NCBI RefSeq assembly: GCF_023558375.1
Contig: NZ_CP083761.1
Location: 2,660,001-2,724,000, forward strand
DNA length: 64,000 bases
Direction: 5' to 3'
DNA from: Chroococcidiopsis sp. CCMEE 29
GTDB lineage: Bacteria; Cyanobacteriota; Cyanobacteriia; Cyanobacteriales; Chroococcidiopsidaceae
Below the pieces are notes generated by a model. The model saw only the letters and a list, made by a program, of their open reading frames with translations. It did no database searches and was not told the origin of the DNA. Shown here one piece after another: positions 10,936 to 19,797 of this stretch. The position numbers and the translations under genes are program-made. The first letter of the stretch is position 1; every line of letters begins with the position of its first letter.

Positions 10936-11026
10936 AGTTTTTGTCTGAATCATCCCTGGGCTTGGTCAGGGTAGAGCGATTTTGGATTTTGGATTTTAGA
11001 TTGAATCTAGAATCTTCGTTTGACAG

Positions 11027-11389
11027 TTATTTGTCGATGATTTCACCAGTCTTTTTGAGCATCCGCACTTTGCGACCCTGATCGTTAAAGCTGTAGCTGA
11101 TCCGACTGGCAACGTTTTGCTTGCTGGAATAGTGCATGACGTTGGAGCTGTGAATTGGGAATTCTAGTGTGACAATCCGCCCCGATTCCCCTTCTTGTTG
11201 AGGTTTGACGTGCTTAGTTTTGATATTCACGCCTTTGATAATCACCTGACTAAGCTTGGGAAAGGTTTGCAAAATTTCCCCAACTTTGCCTTTATCTTTA
11301 CCAGCAATCACTTGTACAGTGTCGCCTGTTTTAACGTGCATTTTGTAGCGTTGAGGTTGGTTTGCTTTTTTTCGTTGTTTAATTGCCAT
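11027..11389 (-). CDS. rplX: 50S ribosomal protein L24
   Basis: L24 is an assembly-initiating protein near the exit tunnel. The 120 residues hold the KOW motif [20 protein letters not shown] and the following [18 protein letters not shown]. The ATG at 11389 shares its A with the TGA stop of rplN (TGATG). A GTG one codon upstream is less likely. Confidence 0.97.
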   Translation of the reverse strand: MAIKQRKKANQPQRYKMHVKTGDTVQVIAGKDKGKVGEILQTFPKLSQVIIKGVNIKTKHVKPQQEGESGRIVTLEFPIHSSNVMHYSSKQNVASRISYSFNDQGRKVRMLKKTGEIIDK

Positions 11390-11757
11390 CACAACACCTC
11401 CGGAGCCAGGGAAATAATTTTGGTGAAGTTTTTGTCGCGCAGTTCTCGTGCGACTGGACCAAAAACCCTTGTTCCTCTAGGGTTTCCATCAGCGTTGATA
11501 ATGACGGCAGCATTATCATCAAAGCGAATACTCATCCCGCTTTCTCTACCCATACCTTTACGAGTACGGACAATTACTGCCCGCACTACATCAGACTTTT
11601 TGATCGCCATGTTAGGAATAGCATCCTTAACAACGGCTATAATTACATCGCCTACGTTGCCATAACGTCGGTTTCCCGCGCCTACAACGCGGATACACAT
11701 CAATTTTCGCGCTCCGCTATTATCAGCGACATTGAGATAAGACTGGGGTTGAATCAC
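11389..11757 (-). CDS. rplN: 50S ribosomal protein L14
   Basis: L14 binds 23S rRNA and forms bridges to the 30S subunit. At 122 residues it is the standard length: [38 protein letters not shown] and the C-terminal REKNF-like segment [17 protein letters not shown]. Its stop overlaps the rplX start by one base. Confidence 0.98.
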   Translation of the reverse strand: MIQPQSYLNVADNSGARKLMCIRVVGAGNRRYGNVGDVIIAVVKDAIPNMAIKKSDVVRAVIVRTRKGMGRESGMSIRFDDNAAVIINADGNPRGTRVFGPVARELRDKNFTKIISLAPEVL

Positions 11758-11775
11758 TGTTGGTCTCCCTGGGGT

Positions 11776-12027
11776 CTAGCTAGTAGTGGCACTACTAAGA
11801 ATGTCTTTCACCATCCAGCGCTTAGTTCGACTAAGCGGTCTGGTTTCCTGAATGCGGACGCGATCGCCCACTTTACACTTATTTTCTTCGTCGTGCGCTT
11901 TATATCGCTGAGTACGAACCACAATCTTTCCGTACTTGGGATGAGGAGCGCGGTTTTCAACGGCAACCACTACCGTCTTTTCCATCTTGTCGCTCACCAC
12001 TAAGCCCACTCTTTCTTTGACTGCCAT
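11776..12027 (-). CDS. rpsQ: 30S ribosomal protein S17
   Basis: S17 is a primary 16S rRNA-binding protein with an OB fold. The 83 residues begin [20 protein letters not shown] and include [19 protein letters not shown] and [18 protein letters not shown]. The ATG at 12027 gives the conserved N-terminus; a GTG two codons upstream abuts the rpmC stop. Confidence 0.97.
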   Translation of the reverse strand: MAVKERVGLVVSDKMEKTVVVAVENRAPHPKYGKIVVRTQRYKAHDEENKCKVGDRVRIQETRPLSRTKRWMVKDILSSATTS

Positions 12028-12033
12028 GATCAC

Positions 12034-12273
12034 CTACTCTTGTTCTGCGACGGGCTGAACTGCTTCTGTTGCTGCTGCCCGTTTTCGCTCGTGTTCTACA
12101 GTTAATAATTGTGCCAGCCGGTGCTTGGCGTGTTTGAACTGGTGCGGCTTATCTAACTGTCGAGTTGCTTTTTGCAATCGCAACTGGAATAGCTGCTTCT
12201 TGACAGCGATAATTTGCTCCGCCAGTTCTTGATCGCTTAAATCTCTAGCTTCTGAAATTTTGGGAAGAGGCAT
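12034..12273 (-). CDS. rpmC: 50S ribosomal protein L29
   Basis: L29 is a two-helix protein near the exit tunnel. The 79 residues contain [20 protein letters not shown] and [20 protein letters not shown], the family signature. Only three bases separate it from rplP. The C-terminus has a short alanine/glutamate extension. Confidence 0.96.
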   Translation of the reverse strand: MPLPKISEARDLSDQELAEQIIAVKKQLFQLRLQKATRQLDKPHQFKHAKHRLAQLLTVEHERKRAAATEAVQPVAEQE

Positions 12274-12276
12274 AAC

Positions 12277-12696
12277 CTACACCTGCTCCTCAGAGCGCGT
12301 AATGAACTTGGTTTGGATTGGCAACTTGTGCGAAGCTAAGCGCATAGCCTCACGGGCAGTTGCTTCGGGAACACCAGCGATTTCAAACAAAATCCGCCCT
12401 GGCTTGACGACAGCAACCCAAAACTCAGGCGAACCTTTACCGGAACCCATCCGGGTTTCAGCAGGTCGCATAGTTACTGGTTTGTCCGGGAAAATCCGAA
12501 TCCAAATTTTGCCACCCCGGCGGATATAACGGGTCATGGCTCGACGGCTAGCTTCAATTTGACGGGAGGTAATCCAGGCTGGCTCCTGAGCTTGGAGACC
12601 AAAATCGCCAAAGTTGAGGTTACTGCCTCTGGTGGCTAGACCTGACATCCGTCCGCGCTGTTGTTTGCGGAATTTGGTTCTTCTAGGACTTAGCAT
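12277..12696 (-). CDS. rplP: 50S ribosomal protein L16
   Basis: L16 organises the A-site and peptidyl-transferase region. The 139 residues begin [20 protein letters not shown] and contain the signatures [20 protein letters not shown] and [20 protein letters not shown]. Length is standard for a cyanobacterium. Confidence 0.98.
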   Translation of the reverse strand: MLSPRRTKFRKQQRGRMSGLATRGSNLNFGDFGLQAQEPAWITSRQIEASRRAMTRYIRRGGKIWIRIFPDKPVTMRPAETRMGSGKGSPEFWVAVVKPGRILFEIAGVPEATAREAMRLASHKLPIQTKFITRSEEQV

Positions 12697-12703
12697 GACT
12701 TCA

Positions 12704-12799
12704 ATTAGGGATTAGGGGTTAGGGATTAGGGGTTAGGGGTTGAGGTTGGCAAGATGGAGAGAAATTAATCTTCCCTCGCCTCTCGCCCCTCGCCCCTCA
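12704..12799. repeat. GGGATTA / GGGGTTA and CTCGCCC repeat tract between rpsC and rplP
   Basis: 12704-12745 alternates AGGGATT and AGGGGTT heptamers; 12776-12799 carries C-rich CTCGCCC units. The same two repeat types recur together at 14003-14057 upstream of the rpsS stop, so they look like dispersed copies of one intergenic repeat family. Confidence 0.8.
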
Positions 12800-13543
12800 T
12801 CCTTCATTTGAGCGATCTTCAAATTGCTGACGTCGGCGTTGTTGTTGACGGCGACGCGGTTGAGCAGCTCCTGGAGTCGGCTGTTGCTCTTGTCCAGGAA
12901 TAATTTCTCCCTTAAAGATCCATACCTTAACGCCAAGAATGCCGTATACCGTTTTAGCAGTGCAGTAAGCGTAGTCAATATCTGCCCGTAAGGTGTGCAG
13001 CGGCACCCTTCCCTCGCGCGTCCATTCTGTCCGAGCAATTTCTGCTCCGTTGAGCCGACCACTTACTTGGATTCTGATGCCCTGGATTCCAGCACGTTGA
13101 GCTCGTTGAATTGCTTGACGCACCACCCGCCGGAAAGAGACACGACGCTCTAGTTGTTGAGCAATATATTCCGCGATCAAGTAGGCATCGGCATCAACTT
13201 GTTGGACTTCCACGACGTTAATGCGAATTTGGCGATTTCCCCCTAGCAGTTCCTGCAGTCCAGTGCGCAAAGATTCGATGCCAGCGCCGCCTCGACCGAC
13301 TACAACACCAGGTCGGGCTGTGCGTACTTCTAGCTCAATTTGATCGGCTTTGCGCTCAATCCGTACATCGGAAATCCCCGCATTATTGGCAGCAAGGCGA
13401 CCCAGCTTCTGTTCTATATATTGACGAAGTTTATAGTCTTCTTGCAGAATTTCTGGGTAACGCGCTGGCTCAGCAAACCAACGGGAATGATGATCTTTTG
13501 TAATGCCAAGGCGGAAACCGATTGGATGAATTTTCTGTCCCAC
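12797..13543 (-). CDS. rpsC: 30S ribosomal protein S3
   Basis: S3 sits at the mRNA entry channel. In 248 residues there is an N-terminal KH type-2 domain ([20 protein letters not shown]) and the C-terminal S3 domain ([20 protein letters not shown]). The N-terminus [20 protein letters not shown] is typical. A glutamine/arginine-rich tail follows residue 215, as in other cyanobacteria. Confidence 0.98.
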   Translation of the reverse strand: MGQKIHPIGFRLGITKDHHSRWFAEPARYPEILQEDYKLRQYIEQKLGRLAANNAGISDVRIERKADQIELEVRTARPGVVVGRGGAGIESLRTGLQELLGGNRQIRINVVEVQQVDADAYLIAEYIAQQLERRVSFRRVVRQAIQRAQRAGIQGIRIQVSGRLNGAEIARTEWTREGRVPLHTLRADIDYAYCTAKTVYGILGVKVWIFKGEIIPGQEQQPTPGAAQPRRRQQQRRRQQFEDRSNEG

Positions 13544-13618
13544 GAATGCGTCCTTTTTAGTCTTGTGCAGTGTTTATGGCTAAACTTAGACTTACTTATT
13601 AACTCCTGAGTTACGAGC

Positions 13619-13981
13619 CTATTCCTCCGCTGGGTCAGCAGCAACAGCCACAGTAATATGACACGTAGGCTTGCGGATTTGGTAAGCCCTGCCCTGCGCT
13701 CTTGGCTGGAAGCGTTTCAGTACTGGTCCTTGATCGGCATAAGCTTGAGTGATCTTCAGAGCGGCTGGATTTAGACCAGCGTTATGCTCGGCATTGGCAA
13801 CAGCACTTCTTAGCACAGTGAGCACTGGCTCACAGGCTCGATAAGGCATAAATTCGAGGATAATTAGCGCTTCTCGGTACGATCGCCCGCGAATTTGATC
13901 CAGGACGCGACGAACCTTGAAGGGAGACATACGGATGTAACGCGCGATCGCCTTCACTTCATTAGTAGTATCAGTAGCCAT
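13619..13981 (-). CDS. rplV: 50S ribosomal protein L22
   Basis: L22 lines the exit tunnel through a long beta hairpin. The 120 residues contain [40 protein letters not shown] and [18 protein letters not shown], the hairpin tip region. It lies between rpsS and rpsC. Confidence 0.97.
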   Translation of the reverse strand: MATDTTNEVKAIARYIRMSPFKVRRVLDQIRGRSYREALIILEFMPYRACEPVLTVLRSAVANAEHNAGLNPAALKITQAYADQGPVLKRFQPRAQGRAYQIRKPTCHITVAVAADPAEE

Positions 13982-14002
13982 AAATTTCTCCTGTTTAGAG
14001 AG

Positions 14003-14057
14003 TAGGGATTAGGGAGTAAGGATTAGGGAAATTTCCCTCGTCCCTCGCCCCTCGCCC
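14003..14057. repeat. GGGATTA and CTCGCCC repeat tract between rpsS and rplV
   Basis: AGGGATT/AGGAGTA-like heptamers, then CCCTCGT/CCCTCGC units, the same pair of repeat types as at 12704-12799. They fill nearly the whole gap between the two genes. Confidence 0.75.
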
Positions 14058-14060
14058 CTC

Positions 14061-14339
14061 TTATCTCCCCGCTTTTTTGTCACTTTTAGCATGACCCCGA
14101 AAAGTACGGGTCGGGGCAAATTCACCCAATTTGTGTCCTACCATTTGCTCACTGAGGTAAATCGGTACATGTTGGCGTCCGTTATGAACGGCGATAGTAT
14201 GACCAACCATTTGCGGCAAAATCGTTGAAGCTCGAGACCACGTTTTAATCACTTGCTTTTCGCCTCTAGCGTTCAGAGCTTCAATCTTACGGAGCAAACT
14301 ATCGGCAACGAAAGGACCTTTTTTAAGAGAACGACCCAT
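14061..14339 (-). CDS. rpsS: 30S ribosomal protein S19
   Basis: S19 is a head protein contacting S13. The 92 residues begin [20 protein letters not shown] and contain [20 protein letters not shown] and [20 protein letters not shown]. Standard length; follows rplB. Confidence 0.98.
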   Translation of the reverse strand: MGRSLKKGPFVADSLLRKIEALNARGEKQVIKTWSRASTILPQMVGHTIAVHNGRQHVPIYLSEQMVGHKLGEFAPTRTFRGHAKSDKKAGR

Positions 14340-14349
14340 AGGATTGTGA

Positions 14350-14388
14350 ATTTTGGATTTTGGATTTTGGATTTTGGATTTTGGATTT
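14350..14388. repeat. (ATTTTGG)n heptamer tandem repeat between rplB and rpsS
   Basis: Five consecutive ATTTTGG heptamers plus a partial unit. The same unit recurs at 15328-15357, 10981-10996, 16342-16357, 16403-16420 and 34931-34955, and inside ldpA. AT-rich relatives (CTAAAATCTAAAATC) often stand next to it. Confidence 0.9.
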
Positions 14389-14457
14389 CAAGGGGTTTTC
14401 GTCAATTTTCCAGGTTTCTGGCTCTAACTATTCAACCCCAATCTAAAATCTAAAATT

Positions 14458-15321
14458 TTAGGAGTCGCGACCGCCTCGACCGCGTTTAGAGGATTTGCGT
14501 CGTCGCCGCAAAATTAAAGCGCTGCTTGGTTTCTTCGGCTTCCGTGTCTTTGCACCCAAAGTTGGTTTACCCCAAGGTGTGACTGGACCGGGTCGACCAA
14601 TTGGTGCTCTACCCTCACCACCACCGTGGGGGTGGTCAACTGGGTTCATCACACTACCTCTAACCTTGGGTCGGCGTCCTTTCCAACGGTTTCTACCAGC
14701 TTTGCCTGCACTCAGGTTTCTGGCATCGAGGTTGCCAACTTGTCCAATCGTGGCATAGCAATCGCGTCGCAGTAGGCGAACTTCTCCAGAAGGTAGCTTG
14801 AGAGTAACGTATTTACCTTCCTTGGCTACCACCTGAGCACTAGCACCAGCAGCTCGGACAATCTGAGCGCCTTTACCTGGAGTTAGTTCCACGTTGTGAA
14901 CCGTTGTTCCTAAAGGAATGTTACTTAGTGGTAAAGCATTTCCATCTTCAATCGGAGCTTCCGGTCCAGAAACAATCGTTTTCCCTACTGCTAAGCCGTT
15001 GGGGTGGATGATATATCGCTTTTCCCCATCTTGGTAGTACACAAGAGCGATTCTGGCATTGCGGTTAGGGTCATATTCTATCGCCGCCACTTTCGCCGGA
15101 ATATTGTGCTTGTCGCGCTTAAAGTCGATAACTCGGTAAAGACGTTTGTGTCCTCCACCCCGGCGACGGCTGGTAATTACACCACGGTTGTTTCGACCTT
15201 TGGCACGATGAACTGATTTTGTTAGCGATCGCTCCGGTTCGCTTTTGGTGATTTCAGCAAAGTCGGAAACAGTAGCTTGCCGCGTACTGGGGGTGTAGGG
15301 TCGATAAAAACGGATACCCAT
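14458..15321 (-). CDS. rplB: 50S ribosomal protein L2
   Basis: L2 is needed for subunit association and peptidyl transfer. The 287 residues start [20 protein letters not shown] and contain [20 protein letters not shown], and the catalytic-region signature [20 protein letters not shown] with the essential histidine. The basic C-terminus is typical. Confidence 0.98.
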   Translation of the reverse strand: MGIRFYRPYTPSTRQATVSDFAEITKSEPERSLTKSVHRAKGRNNRGVITSRRRGGGHKRLYRVIDFKRDKHNIPAKVAAIEYDPNRNARIALVYYQDGEKRYIIHPNGLAVGKTIVSGPEAPIEDGNALPLSNIPLGTTVHNVELTPGKGAQIVRAAGASAQVVAKEGKYVTLKLPSGEVRLLRRDCYATIGQVGNLDARNLSAGKAGRNRWKGRRPKVRGSVMNPVDHPHGGGEGRAPIGRPGPVTPWGKPTLGAKTRKPKKPSSALILRRRRKSSKRGRGGRDS

Positions 15322-15327
15322 AAATGA

Positions 15328-15357
15328 TTTTGGATTTTGGATTTTGGATTTTGGATC
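15328..15357. repeat. (ATTTTGG)n heptamer tandem repeat between rplW and rplB
   Basis: Four ATTTTGG units followed by a partner-like CTAAAATC motif. It fills the gap just upstream of the rplB start codon. Confidence 0.85.
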
Positions 15358-15379
15358 TTAGATTAAAATCTAAAATCGA

Positions 15380-15694
15380 TTACACTTCTGGGAATAGAAC
15401 CTGTCTAATTTTGTTGTCGTCGCCAGGAGCTACAGTGACAATAGCTTTTTTATATTGGGGCTTAAACCCGATAAACTTGCCGACGCGACGCTTTTTCCGC
15501 GGTTGTTGCTGAGTATTCACTTGCACAACCTTGACTTCAAATAAATCTTCAATTGCCGCTTTGATTTCAGGCTTAGTTGCTTTAGGAGTGACTTCAAAAG
15601 TAAATTTGTTTTCCTCCATTAGGCGAGTTGCCTTTTCTGTGACAATCGGGCGGCGCACTAAGTCCGGGAGCTTGCGGGGGTCAAAGTTATTCAC
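15380..15694 (-). CDS. rplW: 50S ribosomal protein L23
   Basis: L23 lies at the exit tunnel and docks signal recognition particle and trigger factor. I place the start at the GTG at 15692-15694, giving 104 residues beginning with Met-Asn-Asn-Phe-Asp-Pro-Arg-Lys, the family N-terminus; the frame stays open 15 codons further but that part is the rplD coding end in another frame. With this start the gene overlaps the rplD stop by eight bases. Signatures: [20 protein letters not shown] and GRKKRR-like [20 protein letters not shown]. Confidence 0.95.
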   Translation of the reverse strand: MNNFDPRKLPDLVRRPIVTEKATRLMEENKFTFEVTPKATKPEIKAAIEDLFEVKVVQVNTQQQPRKKRRVGKFIGFKPQYKKAIVTVAPGDDNKIRQVLFPEV

Positions 15695-16319
15695 CGTAGA
15701 CCTCCTGAATTTTTTTAATGGCAGATGCTGTAACCACAATCTTGTCAGCGTTCAGCAAATCATAAACATTTAGCTGCGTAGCTGGAATCAGATTTAATTT
15801 TTCAACGTTACGCGCTGACAAATAAACGTTTTGTGCTAGCTCAGGCAGAATCAACAGAACTTTGGCTTCTGGTTCAATTCCCCAACGGGCGATCGCTGCC
15901 ACTAATTCCTTCGTTTTCGGGCGTGATAGTTGCTCTGCAAAGTCTTCTACGACGATCATGTCAGTAGCACGGCTAGCAAGTGCAGTTCGCAGTGCTAAAC
16001 GCCGCTCTTTCCGGTTCATCTTGATCTCATAGTTTCTCGGCTTGGGACCAAAGATGACACCGCCTCCACGCCATAATGGTGAACGAATCGATCCTGCACG
16101 AGCGCGACCTGTTCCTTTTTGTCGCCAAGGTTTGCGACCTCCACCACGAACTTCAGCACGAGTTTTTGTACTGGCAGTTCCTTGCCGAGCATTGGTCATT
16201 TGTCGCACCAAAGCTCGGTGAACAATATGAGCTGCACTTTCTTCTCTGGCAACCCGTAGCTCTAGCGTCGCCTGCCCTACTTCTTCCCCTTGCCAGTTTC
16301 TTACTACACACTCAACCAT
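15687..16319 (-). CDS. rplD: 50S ribosomal protein L4
   Basis: L4 has a globular domain and an extended loop into the exit tunnel. The 210 residues contain [40 protein letters not shown] and [20 protein letters not shown], the loop region signatures. Normal length for a cyanobacterium; its end overlaps rplW. Confidence 0.98.
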   Translation of the reverse strand: MVECVVRNWQGEEVGQATLELRVAREESAAHIVHRALVRQMTNARQGTASTKTRAEVRGGGRKPWRQKGTGRARAGSIRSPLWRGGGVIFGPKPRNYEIKMNRKERRLALRTALASRATDMIVVEDFAEQLSRPKTKELVAAIARWGIEPEAKVLLILPELAQNVYLSARNVEKLNLIPATQLNVYDLLNADKIVVTASAIKKIQEVYGE

Positions 16320-16358
16320 TTCTTTGCTCTATCCCTTAAAGTGATTTTGGATTTTGGA

Positions 16359-16400
16359 GCCACTTGCATGCGGGGGTTCCCCCTGCCTTCGCAAAGTGGC
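16359..16400. repeat. Palindromic repeat-like hairpin between rplC and rplD
   Basis: A 42-base near-palindrome: outer arms GCCACTT and AAGTGGC, inner core GGGGGTTCCCCC. It is flanked on both sides by ATTTTGG repeats. It looks like a REP/MITE-type element inserted in the intergenic repeat rather than a terminator, because no T-tract follows on either strand. Confidence 0.6.
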
Positions 16401-16460
16401 GTGATTTTGGATTTTGGATTCATTACCTGATCTAAAATCGCCAATCTAAAATCTAAAATC

Positions 16461-17099
16461 CTACGACCGACCCACTTGCGTAGCAGGCACAATACTCAAT
16501 AAGGTACCGGCCTTCCCAGGAACGGCACCCTTAATTAGCAACAAATTGCGTTCTGGATCTACCCGAACTACGGTCAGTTTGGGAATTGTGACTCGCTTGC
16601 CACCCAGTCGACCCGCCATCCGCTTACCTGGATAGACACGACCTGGAGTAGTACCAGCCCCGATGGAACCCGGCAATCGATGATTTTTTGAGCCATGAGC
16701 CATCGGTCCCCGACCAAAGTTATGCCGTTTTTGATAGCCAGCAAATCCGCGACCGATAGTAGTACCGGCTACATCTACAATTTGGCCCGAATTAAAAATA
16801 TCTGCCTTAATTTGCTGACCCATCGTATATTCACTTGGATTATCTAGGTGATATTCACGCAAGTGACGTAACGGAGGAGCAGAGGATTTAGCAAGATGAC
16901 CCAGTTTCGGCTTGTTAAGAGCCTTTTGTTTCACTTCCTTATACCCTACTTGGATGGCAGAATAACCATCAGTCTGTTTTGTTTTAATCTGGGTAACAGT
17001 ACATGGACCCGCCTGAATGACTGTTACAGGAATGGCTTTTCCTGCCTCATCAAACACTTGAGTCATGCCCAGTTTGGTGCCAAGGATACCTACAGACAC
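16461..17099 (-). CDS. rplC: 50S ribosomal protein L3
   Basis: L3 is an early 23S rRNA binder whose loop reaches the peptidyl-transferase centre. The 212 residues begin [20 protein letters not shown] and contain [20 protein letters not shown] and [20 protein letters not shown]. It is the first gene of the ribosomal cluster on this strand; its promoter must lie in the following 750-base gap. Confidence 0.98.
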   Translation of the reverse strand: MSVGILGTKLGMTQVFDEAGKAIPVTVIQAGPCTVTQIKTKQTDGYSAIQVGYKEVKQKALNKPKLGHLAKSSAPPLRHLREYHLDNPSEYTMGQQIKADIFNSGQIVDVAGTTIGRGFAGYQKRHNFGRGPMAHGSKNHRLPGSIGAGTTPGRVYPGKRMAGRLGGKRVTIPKLTVVRVDPERNLLLIKGAVPGKAGTLLSIVPATQVGRS

Positions 17100-17856
17100 A
17101 GTAACTGGTCTCTCCTTTTGACGCGATTGCAGTGGAAATGGATTACAACCGTTTGGCTAATCCGCTTACTATTACTCACCACAACGTCTAGAAGCTGACT
17201 TCCAAAGGGAAAGACTTCTAGGTGGAAGTAATGCAAGGCTGTAGGGTTGAGTTTGCTCTTAATCTCATTTCATCTAGATTATTGAGCAAACCACTCAGAC
17301 TTTTGTGAAGTAATTGCCAACGGCTAGAGAAATTGCTCTGGCACTATCGGCTTGGATAGGACTTAAGCAGCAAGCTGCTCAGTATCCGGACAATGAGGCT
17401 TACGCAATGCAAAAATAGTCAACACTACTGCTCATGGCATTTTACTTCACTGTCTTTCCTGAACTTGAGTTCAAGAACTTGCCTAGATTTTTACAGGCAA
17501 TTCAAGCTAATGTGCCTCACACACATACTTAGCCTGACTCTTTAAAGACTATCTAGCTTATCTTACATTGAGAATAACTCATCAGCCACTAGAGCTCAGA
17601 TTCAGCTATCAAAGTTAATCAGAGAGTCAAGCTATTCGTAATTTTTGGTCACGATCTACTAGTTTAGGTCATCTCTTTAAAATTGTCTACAAAATTGCTA
17701 ATTTATTTTGGTGATCGCCAAACTGGCAGCAGCTAAATGCCTTGAAGGCATTAGCTTGAATAAGCATAGATACTTAAAATAAAAGTTAGAACGAGTAAAT
17801 TGTAGGGGATTTGAAGCAGCAAATAAGTAAGATATATAGGACGAGGACAAAAATCT
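17100..17856. other. Divergent intergenic region, rplC / ndhN
   Basis: 757 bases with no convincing gene on either strand. It must hold the promoter of the ribosomal cluster (leftward) and that of ndhN (rightward). I see no clear hairpin terminator, tRNA or riboswitch. Close to ndhN, the GACGAGGACA at about 17840-17849 is a plausible ribosome-binding site. Confidence 0.6.
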
Positions 17857-18345
17857 ATGGCACTCATTACTACTGGCAAGCAACTGATTCGTGACCTGGA
17901 AAAGTCAGGTGCTCTTGGTGTGTACGTACCACTGGAAGGAGGCTTTGAAGGTCGCTACCGCCGTCGCATCCGCGCGGCTGGCTATACCACCCTGCACATG
18001 ACAGCAAGGGGACTAGGAGATCTCTCCGCCTATTTAACCGGAGTTCATGGAGTCCGACCTCCTCACCTTGGCAAAAAAGATATCGGCCAGGGCGCAGCAG
18101 TTGGATATGTATACTATGTGCCACCGATCGTGAACTACCACTTGGAACAGTTGCCGCCAAAGTCAAGGGGGCTAGTTTTGTGGATGATTGAAGGACACAT
18201 CCTTTCTAATCAGGAAGTTGAGTTTCTGGCGAAATTGCCTAGCCTGGAACCGCGAGTGAAAGTGGTATTGGAAAGAGGGGGTGAGCGCTTTTTCCGCTGG
18301 ATGCCTCTAATAGAGACACTCTCACCCAGTTACCAGACGGTGTAG
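17857..18345 (+). CDS. ndhN: NAD(P)H-quinone oxidoreductase subunit N
   Basis: NdhN is an oxygenic-photosynthesis-specific subunit of the NDH-1 complex, on the cytoplasmic arm that docks ferredoxin for cyclic electron flow and respiration. The 162 residues begin MALITTGKQLIRDLEKSGAL and contain GVYVPLEGGFEGRYRRRIRA and VYYVPPIVNYHLEQLPPKSR. Length is normal (about 150-165). It stands divergent from the ribosomal cluster and upstream of ldpA. Confidence 0.96.
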   Translation: MALITTGKQLIRDLEKSGALGVYVPLEGGFEGRYRRRIRAAGYTTLHMTARGLGDLSAYLTGVHGVRPPHLGKKDIGQGAAVGYVYYVPPIVNYHLEQLPPKSRGLVLWMIEGHILSNQEVEFLAKLPSLEPRVKVVLERGGERFFRWMPLIETLSPSYQTV

Positions 18346-18514
18346 TTTGGTTTAAGTTAGGTAAGCGTCAAGCGAACTGCGCCTGTAGGGATTAGTGGTT
18401 AGTCTAACCACTTTTTGGCCAGGTGAAAAAATTCGGTAAAAATATTAGCAGGAAATTATAGAATTTCATCCCCTAACTTGTTAATTTTTTTCAGTCGCAC
18501 ATTAGCATAGAAGT

Positions 18515-19738
18515 GTGACTGATCTGTACTATCCTTTACGCTCTCTGAAGGGAAATAACTGGTTCAAGCTGATCTGCGGAGCCAGTTTCCAACATCTACC
18601 TGCGGTTAGAAACTTAACTTTAGCTTATACGCTGGCTGGCGCTGACTGTATTGATGTGGCAGCCGATCCAGCGGTAGTTGCAGCAGCGCAAGAAGCGTTA
18701 AAAGTTGCCACTAGCATGGTGGCAGAGGCGCAGCAGCGAGGATTTGGCTTTCAAGCATTACCGTGGTTAATGGTGAGTTTGAATGATGGGGAAGATCCTC
18801 ACTTTCGCAAAGCTGAATTTAGTCAAACAGAATGTCCAATAGACTGTCTGCGACCTTGTGAAAAAATCTGCCCAGCTCAGGCAATTATTTTCCACCGCCG
18901 AGATGATGACTTTTCCGGGGTAGTACCCGAAAGCTGTTACGGTTGTGGTCGATGTCTACCAATTTGCCCGAGTCAGCTAATCTACACTCGTTCTTACATA
19001 TCAACGCCAGAAGCGATCGCCTCAGTGCTATCAACCAGGGTAGATGCTGTTGAAATTCACACTCAAGTAGGGCGATTGTCTGAGTTTAAGCGATTATGGC
19101 AAGCGATCGCGCCGTGGGTCGATCAGCTCAAGCTAGTAGCAATCAGTTGCCCGGATGGAGATGGCATGATTGACTATCTGTGGAGCCTTCACGATCTAAT
19201 TTCCCCCCTTCCCTGTCCTCTAATTTGGCAAACTGACGGGCGACCGATGAGTGGCGATATTGGTGATGGCACGACTTTAGCCGCCGTGAAGTTAGGGCAA
19301 AAAGTCTTAGCAGCTAGATTACCTGGATATGTGCAGTTAGCCGGTGGTACCAACAGCTACACCGTAGCTAAACTTCAAGCAGCTGGACTGCTCAACGATT
19401 TTAGATTGCCGATTTTAGATTTTGGATTGAAGTCCGCTAGTGAGAAATCAAAGGTTGTTGATTACCAAGAGCGATCTAATAATCCAAAATCTAAGTCGCT
19501 CGTTGGCGAGTACAAACGCTCGACCCAAAATCCAAAGTCTTATATTGCTGGTGTTGCTTATGGTAGCTATGCCCGTGTTTTACTGTCACCTATTCTTAAT
19601 CAGTTAGAGCAAATGGAGATAAACACAGTCAATCCAATGCCAACCGCTCACTTAGAAGACGAGCCCGAATTACTCTGGCAGGCTGTAGCCCTTGCACATT
19701 CTCTCGTTTCTCAACTCAAGTCATTAGCAAAGCGCTAA
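18515..19738 (+). CDS. ldpA: Light-dependent period protein LdpA (iron-sulfur protein)
   Basis: LdpA is a redox-sensing iron-sulfur protein that modulates the cyanobacterial clock period in response to light. The start is GTG at 18515 (TDLYYPLRSLKGNNWFKLIC). Residues about 107-150 hold the ferredoxin-like cysteines: CPIDCLRPCEKICPAQAI and CYGCGRCLPICPSQLI, two 4Fe-4S sites. At 407 residues it is longer than usual (about 350) because residues about 294-342 are encoded by 19397-19540, which is made of ATTTTAGATTTTGG-type repeats that stay in frame. Whether this insert is tolerated in the protein is unknown. Confidence 0.93.
   Translation: MTDLYYPLRSLKGNNWFKLICGASFQHLPAVRNLTLAYTLAGADCIDVAADPAVVAAAQEALKVATSMVAEAQQRGFGFQALPWLMVSLNDGEDPHFRKAEFSQTECPIDCLRPCEKICPAQAIIFHRRDDDFSGVVPESCYGCGRCLPICPSQLIYTRSYISTPEAIASVLSTRVDAVEIHTQVGRLSEFKRLWQAIAPWVDQLKLVAISCPDGDGMIDYLWSLHDLISPLPCPLIWQTDGRPMSGDIGDGTTLAAVKLGQKVLAARLPGYVQLAGGTNSYTVAKLQAAGLLNDFRLPILDFGLKSASEKSKVVDYQERSNNPKSKSLVGEYKRSTQNPKSYIAGVAYGSYARVLLSPILNQLEQMEINTVNPMPTAHLEDEPELLWQAVALAHSLVSQLKSLAKR
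19397..19540 (+). repeat. In-frame ATTTTGG-type repeat insertion inside ldpA
   Basis: About 144 bases bounded by ATTTTAGATTTTGGATT at the left and CCAAAATCCAAAG at the right, in inverted orientation to each other, with a further AATCCAAAATCTAAG inside. The frame is kept (48 codons). These are the same units as in the intergenic tracts of the ribosomal cluster. Confidence 0.75.
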
Positions 19739-19797
19739 TCATCGTTGCTCTCGCGCCCTTCCCTTCTATTCATCGTTAAAAGTTTACTGTAGCCAGC

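Noticed and set aside
12733-13062. Minus-strand 109-codon frame inside rpsC
   Set aside because: A shadow frame of rpsC running into the adjacent repeat tract; no independent support.
15695-15739. Longer rplW start at 15739
   Set aside because: The extra 15 residues come from the rplD coding end in another frame and are not L23-like; GTG at 15694 fits the family.
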